64,000 bases of DNA from Sphingomonas dokdonensis (GTDB lineage: Bacteria; Pseudomonadota; Alphaproteobacteria; Sphingomonadales; Sphingomonadaceae): positions 124,001-188,000 of the forward strand of contig NZ_NBBI01000001.1 of NCBI RefSeq assembly GCF_002197685.1. The letters are read 5' to 3'. Position numbers and translations under genes: made by a program. Below, piece after piece: positions 34,706 through 43,343 of the stretch; position 1 is the first letter of the stretch; every line of letters begins with the position of its first letter. Under the pieces are notes generated by a model, which was given only the letters and a program-made list of their open reading frames with translations, was not told where the DNA came from and searched no databases.

Positions 34706-34933
34706 TCAGTTGCTGTCGGCGTCGTCGTCCGAGTCAGCAATGATCACGATGCCCGCGATCACAGCAGCAGCGGCCAGAACAGCGACGATCACGCCACCGC
34801 CAGCAGCTTCTTCACCCTTGGCAGCCGGAGCGCTGGCGCGCGACAGCTTAGCAGCCGAAGTCGGAGCAGCAACGGCAGGAGCCGCAGCGAGCGAGGCAGC
34901 GGCAACGGCCGCCATGTAATTACGAAGCTTCAT
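34706..34933 (-). CDS. Small exported single-span protein with acidic tail (paralogue)
   Basis: This 75-residue paralogue of the protein at 34060-34293 has the start chosen at ATG 34933, preceded by AAGGGAG. It has a signal peptide (MKLRNYMAAVAAASLAAAPAVAA), a linker with TSAAKLSRASAPAAKGEEA, a transmembrane-like stretch GGGVIVAVLAAAAVIAGIVII, and the tail ADSDDDADSN. A short TGAGC/GCTCA hairpin overlaps its stop codon and a strong terminator follows. Function is unknown. Two 11-base direct repeats lie 84-115 bp upstream and may be regulatory. The convergent arrangement with its paralogue suggests an old duplication with inversion. Confidence 0.82.
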   Translation of the reverse strand: MKLRNYMAAVAAASLAAAPAVAAPTSAAKLSRASAPAAKGEEAAGGGVIVAVLAAAAVIAGIVIIADSDDDADSN

Positions 34934-35016
34934 CACGAACTCCCTTTTTTGTCCGTCGCGACGCCCTGCCAGAGAAGCGGTCGCAACGCAATCCATATAC
35001 CGCACTATGCCGGTAG

Positions 35017-35048
35017 GTGTTGCAGCAAATCGGTGCTGTGTTGCAGCA
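35017..35048. repeat. Two 11-base direct repeats, 21 bp apart
   Basis: GTGTTGCAGCA occurs at 35017-35027 and again at 35038-35048. The 21 bp period equals two helical turns, placing both copies on one face of the helix upstream of the 34706-34933 gene. It may be an activator or repressor site; chance cannot be excluded. Confidence 0.4.
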
Positions 35049-35066
35049 TTTCAACGCCAATCTCGA

Positions 35067-35849
35067 TCATTCTGCCGCAACTTGAGATATTTCGTCCGTA
35101 TTGAGGTACCAGCGATGCTGCCCCTCCAGCCCCAAAGCGGTGAGTCGACCGGTGCGATAGGCGCCAGTGTCGATCCCGATTCTGTTGGCACGCTCATCCA
35201 CATCGTCGGTGATGGTGTGGCCGTGCACCACCAGCTTGCCGTGGTTCCCGGAGAAGTCGAGGAAGGGCTGGCGGATCCAGCGCAGGTCGTTGGTGCTCTG
35301 CTGGTCCAGCGCGACGCCGGGGCGGATGCCGGCGTGGACGAACAGATAATCACCTTCGACCAGATAGTCGTCGAGCCCGCGCAGAAAGGCGATGTCTGCC
35401 CCGGGGATCGCCCCGGCCATCATTTCGGCCAGTTCGGCGACGCTCGCCTGATCGATCGCCTGCGGATCGAGGCCGTAGCTGACCAGCGTCTCGAACCCGC
35501 CAGCGCGGAGCAGCAGGCGGATCAGATCACCGTTGCCGTCATAGGCGCCGAGGAAGATTTCCTCATGGTTGCCCGAAAGGCAGCGCGTGTCGGGGCGTTC
35601 GGCGCAAAGCGTGCGGACACGATCGACGACACCCGCCGAATCGCTGCCGCGATCAACCAGGTCGCCGAGAAAGATGATCCCGGTCTGCGCGCCGCCCCGC
35701 GCGGCATCGTCCTTCTCGATCTGCGCCAGCAGCGCGTCGAGCAGGTCGAGGCGGCCGTGGATGTCGCCGATCGCATAGATGCGTCGGCCGGCCGGCAGCT
35801 CGGCCTGGATCGGTTCGGGGCGACGGCGCGGGAAAAGGCGCGAAAGCAT
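35067..35849 (-). CDS. Metallophosphoesterase (serine/threonine phosphatase-like)
   Basis: This 260-residue calcineurin-like phosphoesterase has all the metal motifs of the PPP group: GDIHG at 28-32, GDLVDRG, GNHEE, VHAG, and HGHT near the C-terminus. It belongs with bacteriophage-lambda-type and PrpE/ApaH-like phosphatases that act on phosphoproteins or dinucleoside polyphosphates; the substrate is not evident. It begins at ATG 35849, 70 bp after wecC in the same direction, and may be co-transcribed with wecB-wecC. Confidence 0.93.
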   Translation of the reverse strand: MLSRLFPRRRPEPIQAELPAGRRIYAIGDIHGRLDLLDALLAQIEKDDAARGGAQTGIIFLGDLVDRGSDSAGVVDRVRTLCAERPDTRCLSGNHEEIFLGAYDGNGDLIRLLLRAGGFETLVSYGLDPQAIDQASVAELAEMMAGAIPGADIAFLRGLDDYLVEGDYLFVHAGIRPGVALDQQSTNDLRWIRQPFLDFSGNHGKLVVHGHTITDDVDERANRIGIDTGAYRTGRLTALGLEGQHRWYLNTDEISQVAAE

Positions 35850-35919
35850 AAGCGGCCGGATTGTTGGGAAAGATTGTCGCCTTACCCAACGCTACTCGCA
35901 GCCGCAATATCCCGGTCGA

Positions 35920-37209
35920 TCAGCTTGCCATGCGCAACGGGGTGGAACGGGCGGAGGGCTGATCCGGCCAGATGCCGCGGGTGTCGAGCACCTGCTTGGT
36001 CGCGCGCTCCTCCAGCGGCACCGAGCGGAACACGTCGTGATCGACCAGCACGATCATCAGCGGGCAGCGCTCGATCGCGGTGTCGATGTCGATCAGCGTC
36101 GCGCCGGTCTTCGCCAGCGCCTCGGGCAACTCGCTGGCATAAGGCTCGACGATGCGAACGCGGCTGCCGAACCGCTCGGCGAGCGCGGTGGCGACGCGCA
36201 GCGCCGGGCTTTCGCGGAAATCGTCGATGTTCGCCTTGAACGCGAGACCGAGGCAAGCGACCGGCACGCCGGGGTTCGCCTCGATCATCGCGGCGGCGCT
36301 GGCGACGACATGATCGGTCTTGCCGTCGTTCACCTCGCGCGCGGTGCGGATCAGCGGGGTGTTGGCGGGATCGGCAGCGACGAGGAACCACGGGTCGACC
36401 GCGATGCAATGGCCGCCGACGCCGGGGCCGGGCTGAAGGATGTTCACGCGCGGGTGACGATTGGCGAGCCGGATCACCTCCCACACGTCGACGCCCATCG
36501 TCTCGGCGACCAGGCTGAGTTCGTTGGCGAAGGCGATGTTGACGTCGCGGAAGGCGTTTTCGGTCAGCTTCGTCATCTCCGCCGCGCGCGCATTGGTGGT
36601 GACGCAGGCACCGCGCACGAAGCGGCGATAGAAGGTGAGGGCCTTGCGCGCGCAGCGCGGGGTAATACCGCCGATCACGCGATCATTGTCGATCAGCTCG
36701 ACCAAGATGCGGCCGGGCAGCACGCGCTCGGGACAATAGGCCACGGCATAATCGGCGCCGTCGCCCATGCCGGGGGCGCGCAGATCGGGGCGGAGGCGGG
36801 CCAGGAGGTCGCGCACCTTTTCCGTGGTGCCGACGGGCGAAGTGGATTCGAGGATCACCGTGTCGCCGGCCTTCAGCACCGCCGCGAGGCTGGTCGCCGC
36901 CTCCAGCACATACGCGATGTCGGGGGAGCGATCGTCCTTGAACGGCGTGGGCACGGCGATGACGAAGACGTCGGCCGGCTCGATCCGGGTCGAGGCGCGC
37001 AGGTGGCCGCGCGAGACGACGCCCGAGACGAGGCCGTCGAGATCCACTTCCTCGATATGGACGCGGCCGGAATTTATCGTGTCCACCACCGACTGGTGCA
37101 CGTCGATGCCCAGAACGCGCGCGCCGGTGCGCGCGATGACGGCGGCGGTCGGCAGGCCGATATAGCCCAGCCCAAGCACGACGACGTTCAGTTCGTTATC
37201 CGATTTCAT
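35920..37209 (-). CDS. wecC: UDP-N-acetyl-D-mannosamine dehydrogenase
   Basis: This 429-residue nucleotide-sugar dehydrogenase of the UDP-glucose/GDP-mannose dehydrogenase superfamily oxidises UDP-ManNAc to the uronic acid. It has an N-terminal NAD fold (VVVLGLGYIGLPTAAVIA). The middle domain includes ILESTSPVGTTEKV, YCPERVLPGRILVELIDNDRVIGG and KLTENAFRDVNIAFANEL. The catalytic cysteine is in GPGVGGHCIAVDPWFL, and the C-terminal domain has CLGLAFKANIDDFRESPAL. ATG 37209 lies inside the 3' end of wecB (14-base overlap), so the pair acts sequentially. The product would feed a surface polysaccharide. Confidence 0.94.
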   Translation of the reverse strand: MKSDNELNVVVLGLGYIGLPTAAVIARTGARVLGIDVHQSVVDTINSGRVHIEEVDLDGLVSGVVSRGHLRASTRIEPADVFVIAVPTPFKDDRSPDIAYVLEAATSLAAVLKAGDTVILESTSPVGTTEKVRDLLARLRPDLRAPGMGDGADYAVAYCPERVLPGRILVELIDNDRVIGGITPRCARKALTFYRRFVRGACVTTNARAAEMTKLTENAFRDVNIAFANELSLVAETMGVDVWEVIRLANRHPRVNILQPGPGVGGHCIAVDPWFLVAADPANTPLIRTAREVNDGKTDHVVASAAAMIEANPGVPVACLGLAFKANIDDFRESPALRVATALAERFGSRVRIVEPYASELPEALAKTGATLIDIDTAIERCPLMIVLVDHDVFRSVPLEERATKQVLDTRGIWPDQPSARSTPLRMAS

Positions 37210-38311
37210 CAGCGATGATCCCCGCGATCCGCGCACTGGCATGGCCGTCCCCGAATGGATTGTGGGCACGCGCCATGGCGGCATAGGCAGCCTTGTTGTC
37301 GAGAAGGGTGAAGACTTCGGAAACGATCCGGTCTTCGTCGGCGCCGATCAGCTTGGCCGTGCCGGCAACGACGCCCTCGGGTCGCTCGGTCGTGTCGCGC
37401 ATCACCAGCACTGGTTTGCCCAGCGCGGGCGCTTCCTCCTGCACGCCGCCCGAGTCGGTGAGTGCCAAGTCGCACATGCCGAGCGCGCGAATGAAATGCG
37501 GGTAATCGAGCGGGTCGATGCGCGCCACATTGGCGTGCTGGCCGAGCACCGTCTCCATCACCGAGGCGACATTGGGATTGGGGTGCATCGGGAAGATCAC
37601 GGCGACGTCTTCGCGTGCGCCGATCCGCGCGATGGCGCGGGCGATCGCGGCCATGCCGTCGCCGAAATTCTCACGCCGGTGCGTGGTGACCAGTACGACA
37701 CGCTTGCCGGCGAAGCGGGCGGCGAGATCGTCCAATTGGCCGGCGAGCTGCGGCTCTGCGGCGATCCGATTGCCTGTCCAGTGCAGCGCGTCGATCACCG
37801 TGTTGCCGGTGACGTGGACGCCCCTCGTCACGTTTTCGCGCGCCAGGGCATCGGCGGCGGTCTGCGTCGGTGCGAAGTGAAGATCGGCGATCGGCGCGAC
37901 GATGCGGCGGTTCACCTCCTCGGGCCAGGGGTGATAGATGTCGCCCGAGCGAAGCCCGGCCTCGACATGCGCAACGGGGATCTTGCGATAATAAGCCGCC
38001 AGCGCGCCGCACATCGCGGTTGCCGTGTCGCCTTGCACGATCACGCGATCGGGCCGCTCCTTGTCGAGCACATCGCCGATGCCGGTGAGCAGGCGCGCGG
38101 TGAGGCGGTCAAGCGTCTGTCCCGGCTCCATGAGATCGAGGTCGACGTCGGGCGAGAGGCCGGCGATGGCGAGAACCTGATCGAGCAGCCCGCGATGCTG
38201 CGCCGTCACGAGGGTGCGCACTTCAAGCCCCGCGCGAGCCTGCAACGCCCGCACGACGGGGAACAATTTTATCGCCTCGGGTCGCGTTCCAAAGATAACC
38301 AGCGTTTTCAT
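37196..38311 (-). CDS. wecB: UDP-N-acetylglucosamine 2-epimerase (non-hydrolysing)
   Basis: This 371-residue enzyme converts UDP-GlcNAc to UDP-ManNAc. The N-terminus MKTLVIFGTRPEAIKLFPVV is diagnostic. Other marks are VQGDTATAMCGALAAYYRKIPVAHVEAGLRSGD, VTTHRRENFGDG, and the C-terminal SGGVQEEAPALGKPVLVMRDTTERPEGV with the UDP-binding Arg and Glu residues. The length is typical. It is directly coupled to wecC and divergent from galU over 123 bp. All three genes supply nucleotide sugars for envelope or exopolysaccharide synthesis. Confidence 0.97.
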   Translation of the reverse strand: MKTLVIFGTRPEAIKLFPVVRALQARAGLEVRTLVTAQHRGLLDQVLAIAGLSPDVDLDLMEPGQTLDRLTARLLTGIGDVLDKERPDRVIVQGDTATAMCGALAAYYRKIPVAHVEAGLRSGDIYHPWPEEVNRRIVAPIADLHFAPTQTAADALARENVTRGVHVTGNTVIDALHWTGNRIAAEPQLAGQLDDLAARFAGKRVVLVTTHRRENFGDGMAAIARAIARIGAREDVAVIFPMHPNPNVASVMETVLGQHANVARIDPLDYPHFIRALGMCDLALTDSGGVQEEAPALGKPVLVMRDTTERPEGVVAGTAKLIGADEDRIVSEVFTLLDNKAAYAAMARAHNPFGDGHASARIAGIIADEIG

Positions 38312-38434
38312 GAGCAGCGGCCTAGCAAGTAGCGATTAAGGACGGCCTAAGCGGCTCTACGCGATTGATGCTTTGCCGCAACGGTCTCGCTGGCTAAGGC
38401 CGGCGCGGGCCACGCCTTGGGGAGAGTTCAACCG

Positions 38435-39307
38435 ATGTCGTCGATCAAGCCGCTGCGCAAAGCCGTTTTCCCGGTCGCCGGCCTCGGCACGCGATTCCTG
38501 CCGGCCACCAAGTCGATGCCGAAGGAAATGCTGACCGTCGTCGACAAGCCGCTGATCCAATATGCGGTGGAAGAGGCGCTGGAGGCCGGGATCGAGCAGA
38601 TCATCTTCGTCACCGGGCGCGGCAAGGGGGCGCTCGAAGATCATTTCGACATCTCCTACGAGCTGGAAGCGACGATGAAGGCGCGGGGCAAGTCGCTCGC
38701 GCTGATCGAGAACATCCGGCAGACGCCGGGATCGCCCGTTTATGTGCGCCAGCAGGAGCCGCTGGGGCTGGGCCATGCCGTATGGTGCGCGCGCGAGATC
38801 GTGGGGGACGAGCCGTTCGCCGTGCTGCTGCCAGACGAGCTGATGGTCGGCACGCCCGGCTTCCTGGCGCAGATGGTGGAAGCCTATCACCGCGTCGGTG
38901 GCAATCTGATCGGCGCGCTGGAAGTGGCGCCGGAAGAAACCGACAAATACGGCATCATCACGCCCGGCGCGGTCGACGGACCGCTGACCGAAGTGCTGGA
39001 GGTGATCGAAAAGCCCAAGCAGGGCACCGCCAAGTCCAACCTGATGACGCCGGGGCGCTACATCCTGCAGCCCGAGGTGATGAAGATCCTCGACAATCCG
39101 GTGAAGGGCGCGGGCGGCGAGATCCAGCTGACCGACGCGATGGCGCAGCTGATCGGCAAGCAGCCGTTCCACGGCTATACCTTCGCCGGTGACCGATATG
39201 ACTGCGGCGACAAGGCGGGGTTCATCCAGGCGAACCTGGCGCTGGCGCTGGCGCGCGAGGATATCGGGCCGTCGGTGCGCGCCTTCGCGCAGACGCTGCT
39301 GAGCTAG
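38435..39307 (+). CDS. galU: UTP-glucose-1-phosphate uridylyltransferase
   Basis: This 290-residue enzyme makes UDP-glucose from UTP and glucose 1-phosphate. The nucleotide-binding start KAVFPVAGLGTRFLPATKSMPKEML has the activating Lys. The Mg site is in VLLPDELM, and substrate contacts occur in EVAPEETDKYGII and GDRYDCGDKAGF. ATG 38435 follows GGGGAGAG. Sphingomonads use UDP-glucose for sphingan-type exopolysaccharides and glycosphingolipids. The gene is divergent from wecB and converges on flagellin. Confidence 0.97.
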   Translation: MSSIKPLRKAVFPVAGLGTRFLPATKSMPKEMLTVVDKPLIQYAVEEALEAGIEQIIFVTGRGKGALEDHFDISYELEATMKARGKSLALIENIRQTPGSPVYVRQQEPLGLGHAVWCAREIVGDEPFAVLLPDELMVGTPGFLAQMVEAYHRVGGNLIGALEVAPEETDKYGIITPGAVDGPLTEVLEVIEKPKQGTAKSNLMTPGRYILQPEVMKILDNPVKGAGGEIQLTDAMAQLIGKQPFHGYTFAGDRYDCGDKAGFIQANLALALAREDIGPSVRAFAQTLLS

Positions 39308-39323
39308 TCGCCCAACCTGCGGC

Positions 39324-40391
39324 TTAGCTGCCGAGCAGCTTCATCACGCCTTGCTGGCTCTGATTTGCCTGGGCGAGCATCGCTGTGGCGGCCTGTTTCA
39401 GGATCTGCGCTTTGGCGAGGTTGGTCGTCTCCTGCGAGAAGTCGGCGTCCTCGATGCGCGAGCGGGCGTCCTGCAGATTGGTGCTGGTGGTCGTGAGATT
39501 GCTGACGGTGGATTCCAGCCGGTTCGCCGCCGCGCCAAGGCCGGCGCGCACCCGCGTGATGTCGGTCATGAAGGTGTCGACCCGCTCCAGCGCATTCTGC
39601 GCGCGATAGACGTTCGAGATGTCAAACTCTTCCTCCAGCGAGAATTCGGCGTGGGCGGCGTAGACGAGATAGCGCGACGTATCGGCCCAGCTGTCGCCGG
39701 TGGCCTGGCGTACCGTTGTGCCGATATCGTCCTTGCCGATCGGCACGCCGGCGCGCCGCGCACCTGAAACATAGTCGTTGAAGGTGATGAGATGCTCGGC
39801 GGGTGAGGGATAGCCGGCCGGTGTTTGCAGCGGGTGCAGGCTATCCCGCGCAAAGGTGAGCGGCGTATTTTCGATGCTGACAGTGATCTTGTCCGCGGCA
39901 TTGGCGCCGGCCTGAACATCGAACTTGACGCTGCGATCGGGTGCTGGCGTGTCCTGGTGCCAGTAATACAGGTTGGTGTCGAACAGCCGATTGCCGTTGA
40001 ACGTGGCATCACCCATCGTGCGGGTGATCTGCCGCGCCAAGGCGCTCGCTTCCGTCTGCATGTTCGCACGGTCAGCATCGCTGTAGGTGCCGGACAGCGA
40101 CTGGATCGTCAGCTCGCGGATGCGCTGGGCCATGTTGGTCACTTCATCGAGTGCACCTTCCGCCGTCTGCACCAGCGAGACGCCATCGACCGCGTTGCGC
40201 ATGCCCTGGCGCATGCCCATGATCTGGGCCGTCATGCCCGAGGCGATGGCAAGGCCCGCGGCATCGTCCTTGGCGCTGTTGATCCGCTTGCCGGTCGACA
40301 GGCGCTCCATCGCGGTCGCGAGGCTGATGTCGGCGGTGCGCGTCGCGCTCATCGCGCGCAGCGCTGCGCCATTGGTGTTGATGACCGTCAT
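39324..40391 (-). CDS. Flagellin
   Basis: This 355-residue flagellin has the conserved N-terminal D0/D1 region ([49 protein letters not shown]-type heptads). The conserved C-terminal helices are [55 protein letters not shown]-type. A short variable centre contains [12 protein letters not shown]. It is isolated: no hook, motor or chaperone gene is nearby. The neighbours are galU (convergent) and a ThiF-like gene 43 bp upstream. I see no clear sigma-28 promoter in that short gap. It may be a secondary flagellin or, as reported for a flagellin homologue in Sphingomonas sp. A1, a surface polysaccharide-binding protein. Confidence 0.93.
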   Translation of the reverse strand: MTVINTNGAALRAMSATRTADISLATAMERLSTGKRINSAKDDAAGLAIASGMTAQIMGMRQGMRNAVDGVSLVQTAEGALDEVTNMAQRIRELTIQSLSGTYSDADRANMQTEASALARQITRTMGDATFNGNRLFDTNLYYWHQDTPAPDRSVKFDVQAGANAADKITVSIENTPLTFARDSLHPLQTPAGYPSPAEHLITFNDYVSGARRAGVPIGKDDIGTTVRQATGDSWADTSRYLVYAAHAEFSLEEEFDISNVYRAQNALERVDTFMTDITRVRAGLGAAANRLESTVSNLTTTSTNLQDARSRIEDADFSQETTNLAKAQILKQAATAMLAQANQSQQGVMKLLGS

Positions 40392-40434
40392 GCTGTCCCT
40401 TTCGGGCGTCAGCTGACAGCATAATGGTTAATGC

Positions 40435-41208
40435 CTAGCTAACCATGTCACCTTTGCTGCAAGCGGGGCAGGCGGGATCCTTGGGCACGCGGATGTTCCG
40501 GAAGCGCAGGTCGAGGAGGTCGAGCAGGATCAGCCGCCCGGCCGGATCCTCACCGAAGGGCGCGACCGCGCGGATCGCCTCCAGGGCGGCCATGCTGCCG
40601 AGGATGCCGGTGACCGGCCCGAGCACGCCCTGTTCGGCGCAGGTCGCCTCGTCGCGATCGGGGGCATCGCCGACGAGGCAGCGGTAGCATGGCTTGTCCG
40701 CCTCCCATCCGCGATAGACCGCCAGCTGCCCCTCGAACTGGCCGACCGCCGCCGAGACGAGCGGAATGCGTTGGCGAAGCGCCGCGTCGGCGACCGCGAG
40801 GCGGGTTGCGAAATTGTCGCAACCGTCCACCACCACGGCGGCGCCCGCGATCAGATCGGCGGCATTGTCGGCCGTAATCCGGGCGGTGATCGGCGCCACG
40901 CTGACATGGGGGTTGTGCCGCGCCACGGCGGCGGCGGCCTGCGCTGCCTTTGGCGCGTCGATGTCCGCGGTGCCGAACAGGATCTGCCGCTGCAGGTTGG
41001 AGCGATCGACAACGTCATCGTCGATTACCACGAGGCGTCCGATGCCGGCGCCCGCCAGATAGGCGATCACCGGCGAGCCGATGCCGCCGGCGCCGATCAC
41101 CACCGCCGTCGCCTGCTTCAGACGCCGCTGCCCGCCCCCGCCGATCTCCCGCAGGATGATCTGCCGGGCGTAGCGCGCGCGCTCCTCCTCGCCGAGCGTC
41201 ACTGCCAT
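40435..41208 (-). CDS. ThiF/MoeB/HesA-family adenylyltransferase (E1-like)
   Basis: This enzyme of about 257 residues adenylates the C-terminal Gly-Gly of a sulfur-carrier protein (MoaD or ThiS). It has ERYARQI-like RYARQIILREIGGGGQ and the ATP-binding GAGGIGSPVIAYLAGAGIG. DDDVVDRSNLQRQILF follows, with the catalytic Arg/Asp in VDGCDNFATR. The zinc cysteines are CYRC and CPAC. MoeB is the likely assignment, since no thiamine genes are near, but ThiF cannot be excluded. ATG 41208 lies inside the end of the upstream secreted-protein gene (ten-base overlap). Confidence 0.9.
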   Translation of the reverse strand: MAVTLGEEERARYARQIILREIGGGGQRRLKQATAVVIGAGGIGSPVIAYLAGAGIGRLVVIDDDVVDRSNLQRQILFGTADIDAPKAAQAAAAVARHNPHVSVAPITARITADNAADLIAGAAVVVDGCDNFATRLAVADAALRQRIPLVSAAVGQFEGQLAVYRGWEADKPCYRCLVGDAPDRDEATCAEQGVLGPVTGILGSMAALEAIRAVAPFGEDPAGRLILLDLLDLRFRNIRVPKDPACPACSKGDMVS

Positions 41209-41606
41209 GCGAAGGTGAGCGCGGTGCGATACCATTGATCGGCGCGTGGCGCCGCGACGTTGCTACGCGCCATGCGCATGACGAGGCCGGACGCATATTG
41301 CTCAACCGTGGGGCAGCCGATCGCATTCGGCCGCACGCCGCGCAGCCGCCCATCGGGCGCGACGAGCACGGCAAGGTCGATGCGCAGCGGGCTGTTGCCG
41401 CTGCACCGGCCGGCCTGCACTTCGTTTCGCACAAAGGCGGCCAGCGCGTTGGCGGCAGGGCGGGGCTGTCGCAGGCTCAGTTCGGGCAGGTGCGACCAAT
41501 CGCTCGGCGGCACCATCGCTTCGGTGCCGGGCGCAACGAAATCGGTGGTGCCGCCAGTGGTGGCGGGTGTCTGGCTTAGAGCCAGCAGGAGGGAGAGTGC
41601 GATCAT
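41199..41606 (-). CDS. Small secreted protein of unknown function (TonB-C-like)
   Basis: This 135-residue protein has a short signal peptide (MIALSLLLALSQTPA). A Pro/Ala-rich linker is followed by a compact domain with two cysteines: RCSGNSPLRIDLAVLVAPDGRLRGV and NAIGCPTVEQYASGLVMRM. The hydrophobic strand, DGRL turn and later helix recall the TonB C-terminal fold often used in sphingomonad proteins labelled energy transducer TonB. There is no N-terminal anchor of true TonB, so a periplasmic binding role is more likely. Function is unknown. Confidence 0.7.
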   Translation of the reverse strand: MIALSLLLALSQTPATTGGTTDFVAPGTEAMVPPSDWSHLPELSLRQPRPAANALAAFVRNEVQAGRCSGNSPLRIDLAVLVAPDGRLRGVRPNAIGCPTVEQYASGLVMRMARSNVAAPRADQWYRTALTFAWQ

Positions 41607-41728
41607 GGTTCGGTGATCCCCGATGTGCGCATGGCCGGCATCCTATCGGGCGTGGCGGCTATGCGTCCAGCAAGCGCGTGGCTTGCCGCTCTGCGCCGGT
41701 AACGCACGGGCGTGCGGCGCGGTGAAGG

Positions 41729-42214
41729 TCAGCTGGTGGCTAAGCCTGTGGAGCCGAACCCGCCGCCGCCCCGCGCGGTGGTGGCGCTCAGCGTATCAAC
41801 GAAATCGAGCTCGGGGCGGATGATTGGTACGAACACAAGCTGCGCGATACGATCGCCCGGCTGGATGGTGAAAGGTTCGCTGCCTGGCGGCGTACGCAGC
41901 CAGGCGCTGACAAAGATCTGCGCGGTATAATCGGCGTCGATCAGGCCGACCGACTGGCCGAGGATCAGCCCCTTCTTGTGGCCGAGCCCGGAGCGCGCGA
42001 GAACCAGCGCGGCCATCTGCGGATCGTTCATCAACACCGCCATGCCCGACGGAATTAGCACCGCCGGCGCCTGCGGCTGCAGCACCAACGGCTCGTCGAT
42101 GCAGGCGTGCAGGTCGATGCCGGCGGCCATGTCCGTCTGATAGCGTGGCAGCCCCCATTCGCGCAGCCGCGCGTCCAGGATCTGAACCTCGATCTTCTTC
42201 CGGCCTGACGTCAT
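41729..42214 (-). CDS. dut: Deoxyuridine 5'-triphosphate nucleotidohydrolase
   Basis: This 161-residue dUTPase hydrolyses dUTP to dUMP, keeping uracil out of DNA and supplying thymidylate synthesis. The five family motifs are visible: DMAAGIDLHACID, ARSGLGHKKGLIL, GQSVGLIDADYTAQI with the catalytic Asp, GDRIAQLVFVP, and the C-terminal flexible RGGGGFGSTG that closes over the active site. The length and the trimeric type are normal. A 122 bp gap without a gene separates it from the secreted-protein gene. tRNA-Gly lies 129 bp upstream on the same strand. Confidence 0.97.
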   Translation of the reverse strand: MTSGRKKIEVQILDARLREWGLPRYQTDMAAGIDLHACIDEPLVLQPQAPAVLIPSGMAVLMNDPQMAALVLARSGLGHKKGLILGQSVGLIDADYTAQIFVSAWLRTPPGSEPFTIQPGDRIAQLVFVPIIRPELDFVDTLSATTARGGGGFGSTGLATS

Positions 42215-42343
42215 CTGAAATCTCTATGCTGTGTGGCCCATCCGGGCGCCGCGCCTTCCCAGCCCTCGGGCGAAAGCGCAAGCCGATCAGGGCCGGCCGC
42301 CCCATGCTCACGGTCAATGTGCGGAAAATGGCGCCCACGACAG

Positions 42344-42417
42344 TGGAGCGGGTGAAGGGAATCGAACCCTCGTCGTAAGCTTGGGAAGCTTCTGCTCTAC
42401 CATTGAGCTACACCCGC
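42344..42417 (-). tRNA. tRNA-Gly (anticodon CCC)
   Basis: The 74-nt gene on the minus strand has acceptor GCGGGTG/CACCCGC, D-arm GCTC...GAGC, and anticodon loop TTCCCAA with anticodon CCC for GGG codons. The T-arm is GAGGGTTCGATTCCCTT, and the end TCCA includes an encoded CCA. It closely follows the proteobacterial tRNA-Gly(CCC) pattern. Confidence 0.96.
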
Positions 42418-42562
42418 CCATCACGGCGCGTGGAGGCGCACTGCCATGGTCGGGGCCGCGCCGTCAATCCAAATGCGAAGTGGGCTGGCCCGGGTTGTAT
42501 TGCCGGTAGGACGGGCCGCGCGGTAGGTGGCGCACTCGATCTTCCCGACAGAGACATAGGCC

Positions 42563-43264
42563 ATGCCGATCAAGCTCATCCTGCTCGATGCCGACGACAC
42601 GTTGTGGCACAACATGCGGCACTTCGAGGTTGCCGAGCAGGCGTTCACCGGCTTGCTCGCCACCTTTGCCGAAGCGGGGATTGCGCGATCGACGCTGGCG
42701 ACGATCGAGGAACGCAACCTGGCGCATTATGGCTATGGCGCGAAGAGCTTTACCCTGTCGATGATCGAGGCGGCGCTGGCGCTTGGGGGGGCGGATCTGC
42801 CGGTGGAGGCGATCGCCCGGATCCTGGAGACGGGGCGCAATCTGCTGCAACACCCCGTCGAGTTGCTGGATGGCGTTGGCGACACGATCGAGGCGCTCGC
42901 CGAACTTGGCGATCTGGTGCTGCTGACCAAGGGCGACTTGTTGCATCAGGAGATGAAGCTCGCCGCCTCGGGGCTCGGAATCCTTTTTTCCGCGGTGGAG
43001 ATCGTGAGCGACAAGACGGTGGAGACGTTCCAGCGCCTGTTCGCGCGGCGCAGCGTCGATCCGGCCGAGGCGATCATGGCGGGCGATTCGCTGCGATCCG
43101 ATATCCATCCCGCGCTGGCCGCCGGGGCATGGGCGGCGTTCGTCCCGCAGCCGTTGGCGTGGAGCCACGAGCATGCGGCGGAGCCTGTCGATCAGCCGCG
43201 CTATCGCCGGCTGGCGAGCCTTGGCGCGCTGCCGGCGCTGATCGCGGAGATCAACGCGATGTGA
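42563..43264 (+). CDS. HAD-superfamily hydrolase (YjjG-like)
   Basis: This 233-residue HAD phosphatase has motif I DADDTLW with nucleophile D9 and acid D11, and a helical cap domain with NMRHFEVAEQAFTGLLATFAEAGI. Motif II is VLLTKGDL, the motif III lysine is in SDKTVETF, and motif IV is IMAGDSLRSDI. The cap type and DADDTLW resemble YjjG nucleotidases, and a role in nucleotide clean-up beside dut would fit, but this is inference. It ends 79 bp before the convergent DUF885 gene, with a strong hairpin in the gap. Confidence 0.92.
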   Translation: MPIKLILLDADDTLWHNMRHFEVAEQAFTGLLATFAEAGIARSTLATIEERNLAHYGYGAKSFTLSMIEAALALGGADLPVEAIARILETGRNLLQHPVELLDGVGDTIEALAELGDLVLLTKGDLLHQEMKLAASGLGILFSAVEIVSDKTVETFQRLFARRSVDPAEAIMAGDSLRSDIHPALAAGAWAAFVPQPLAWSHEHAAEPVDQPRYRRLASLGALPALIAEINAM

Positions 43265-43301
43265 TTGCGACCCTTACCGGAGCCCACGGCAGGTAGAAGA
43301 A

Positions 43302-43331
43302 AGCGCGCGCCGGCGAACGACGGCGCGCGCT
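43302..43331. terminator. Bidirectional stem-loop between HAD hydrolase and DUF885 genes
   Basis: AGCGCGCGCCG and its exact complement form an 11 bp stem with loop GCGAACGA between two convergent stop codons. It is very GC-rich and has no long T-tract. Confidence 0.65.
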
Positions 43332-43343
43332 CTGCGCCAACAA

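Noticed and set aside
35031-35044. Possible sigma-54 GG/GC element upstream of the small gene
   Set aside because: Spacing between GG and GC is nine instead of ten bases and the strand is wrong for the gene.
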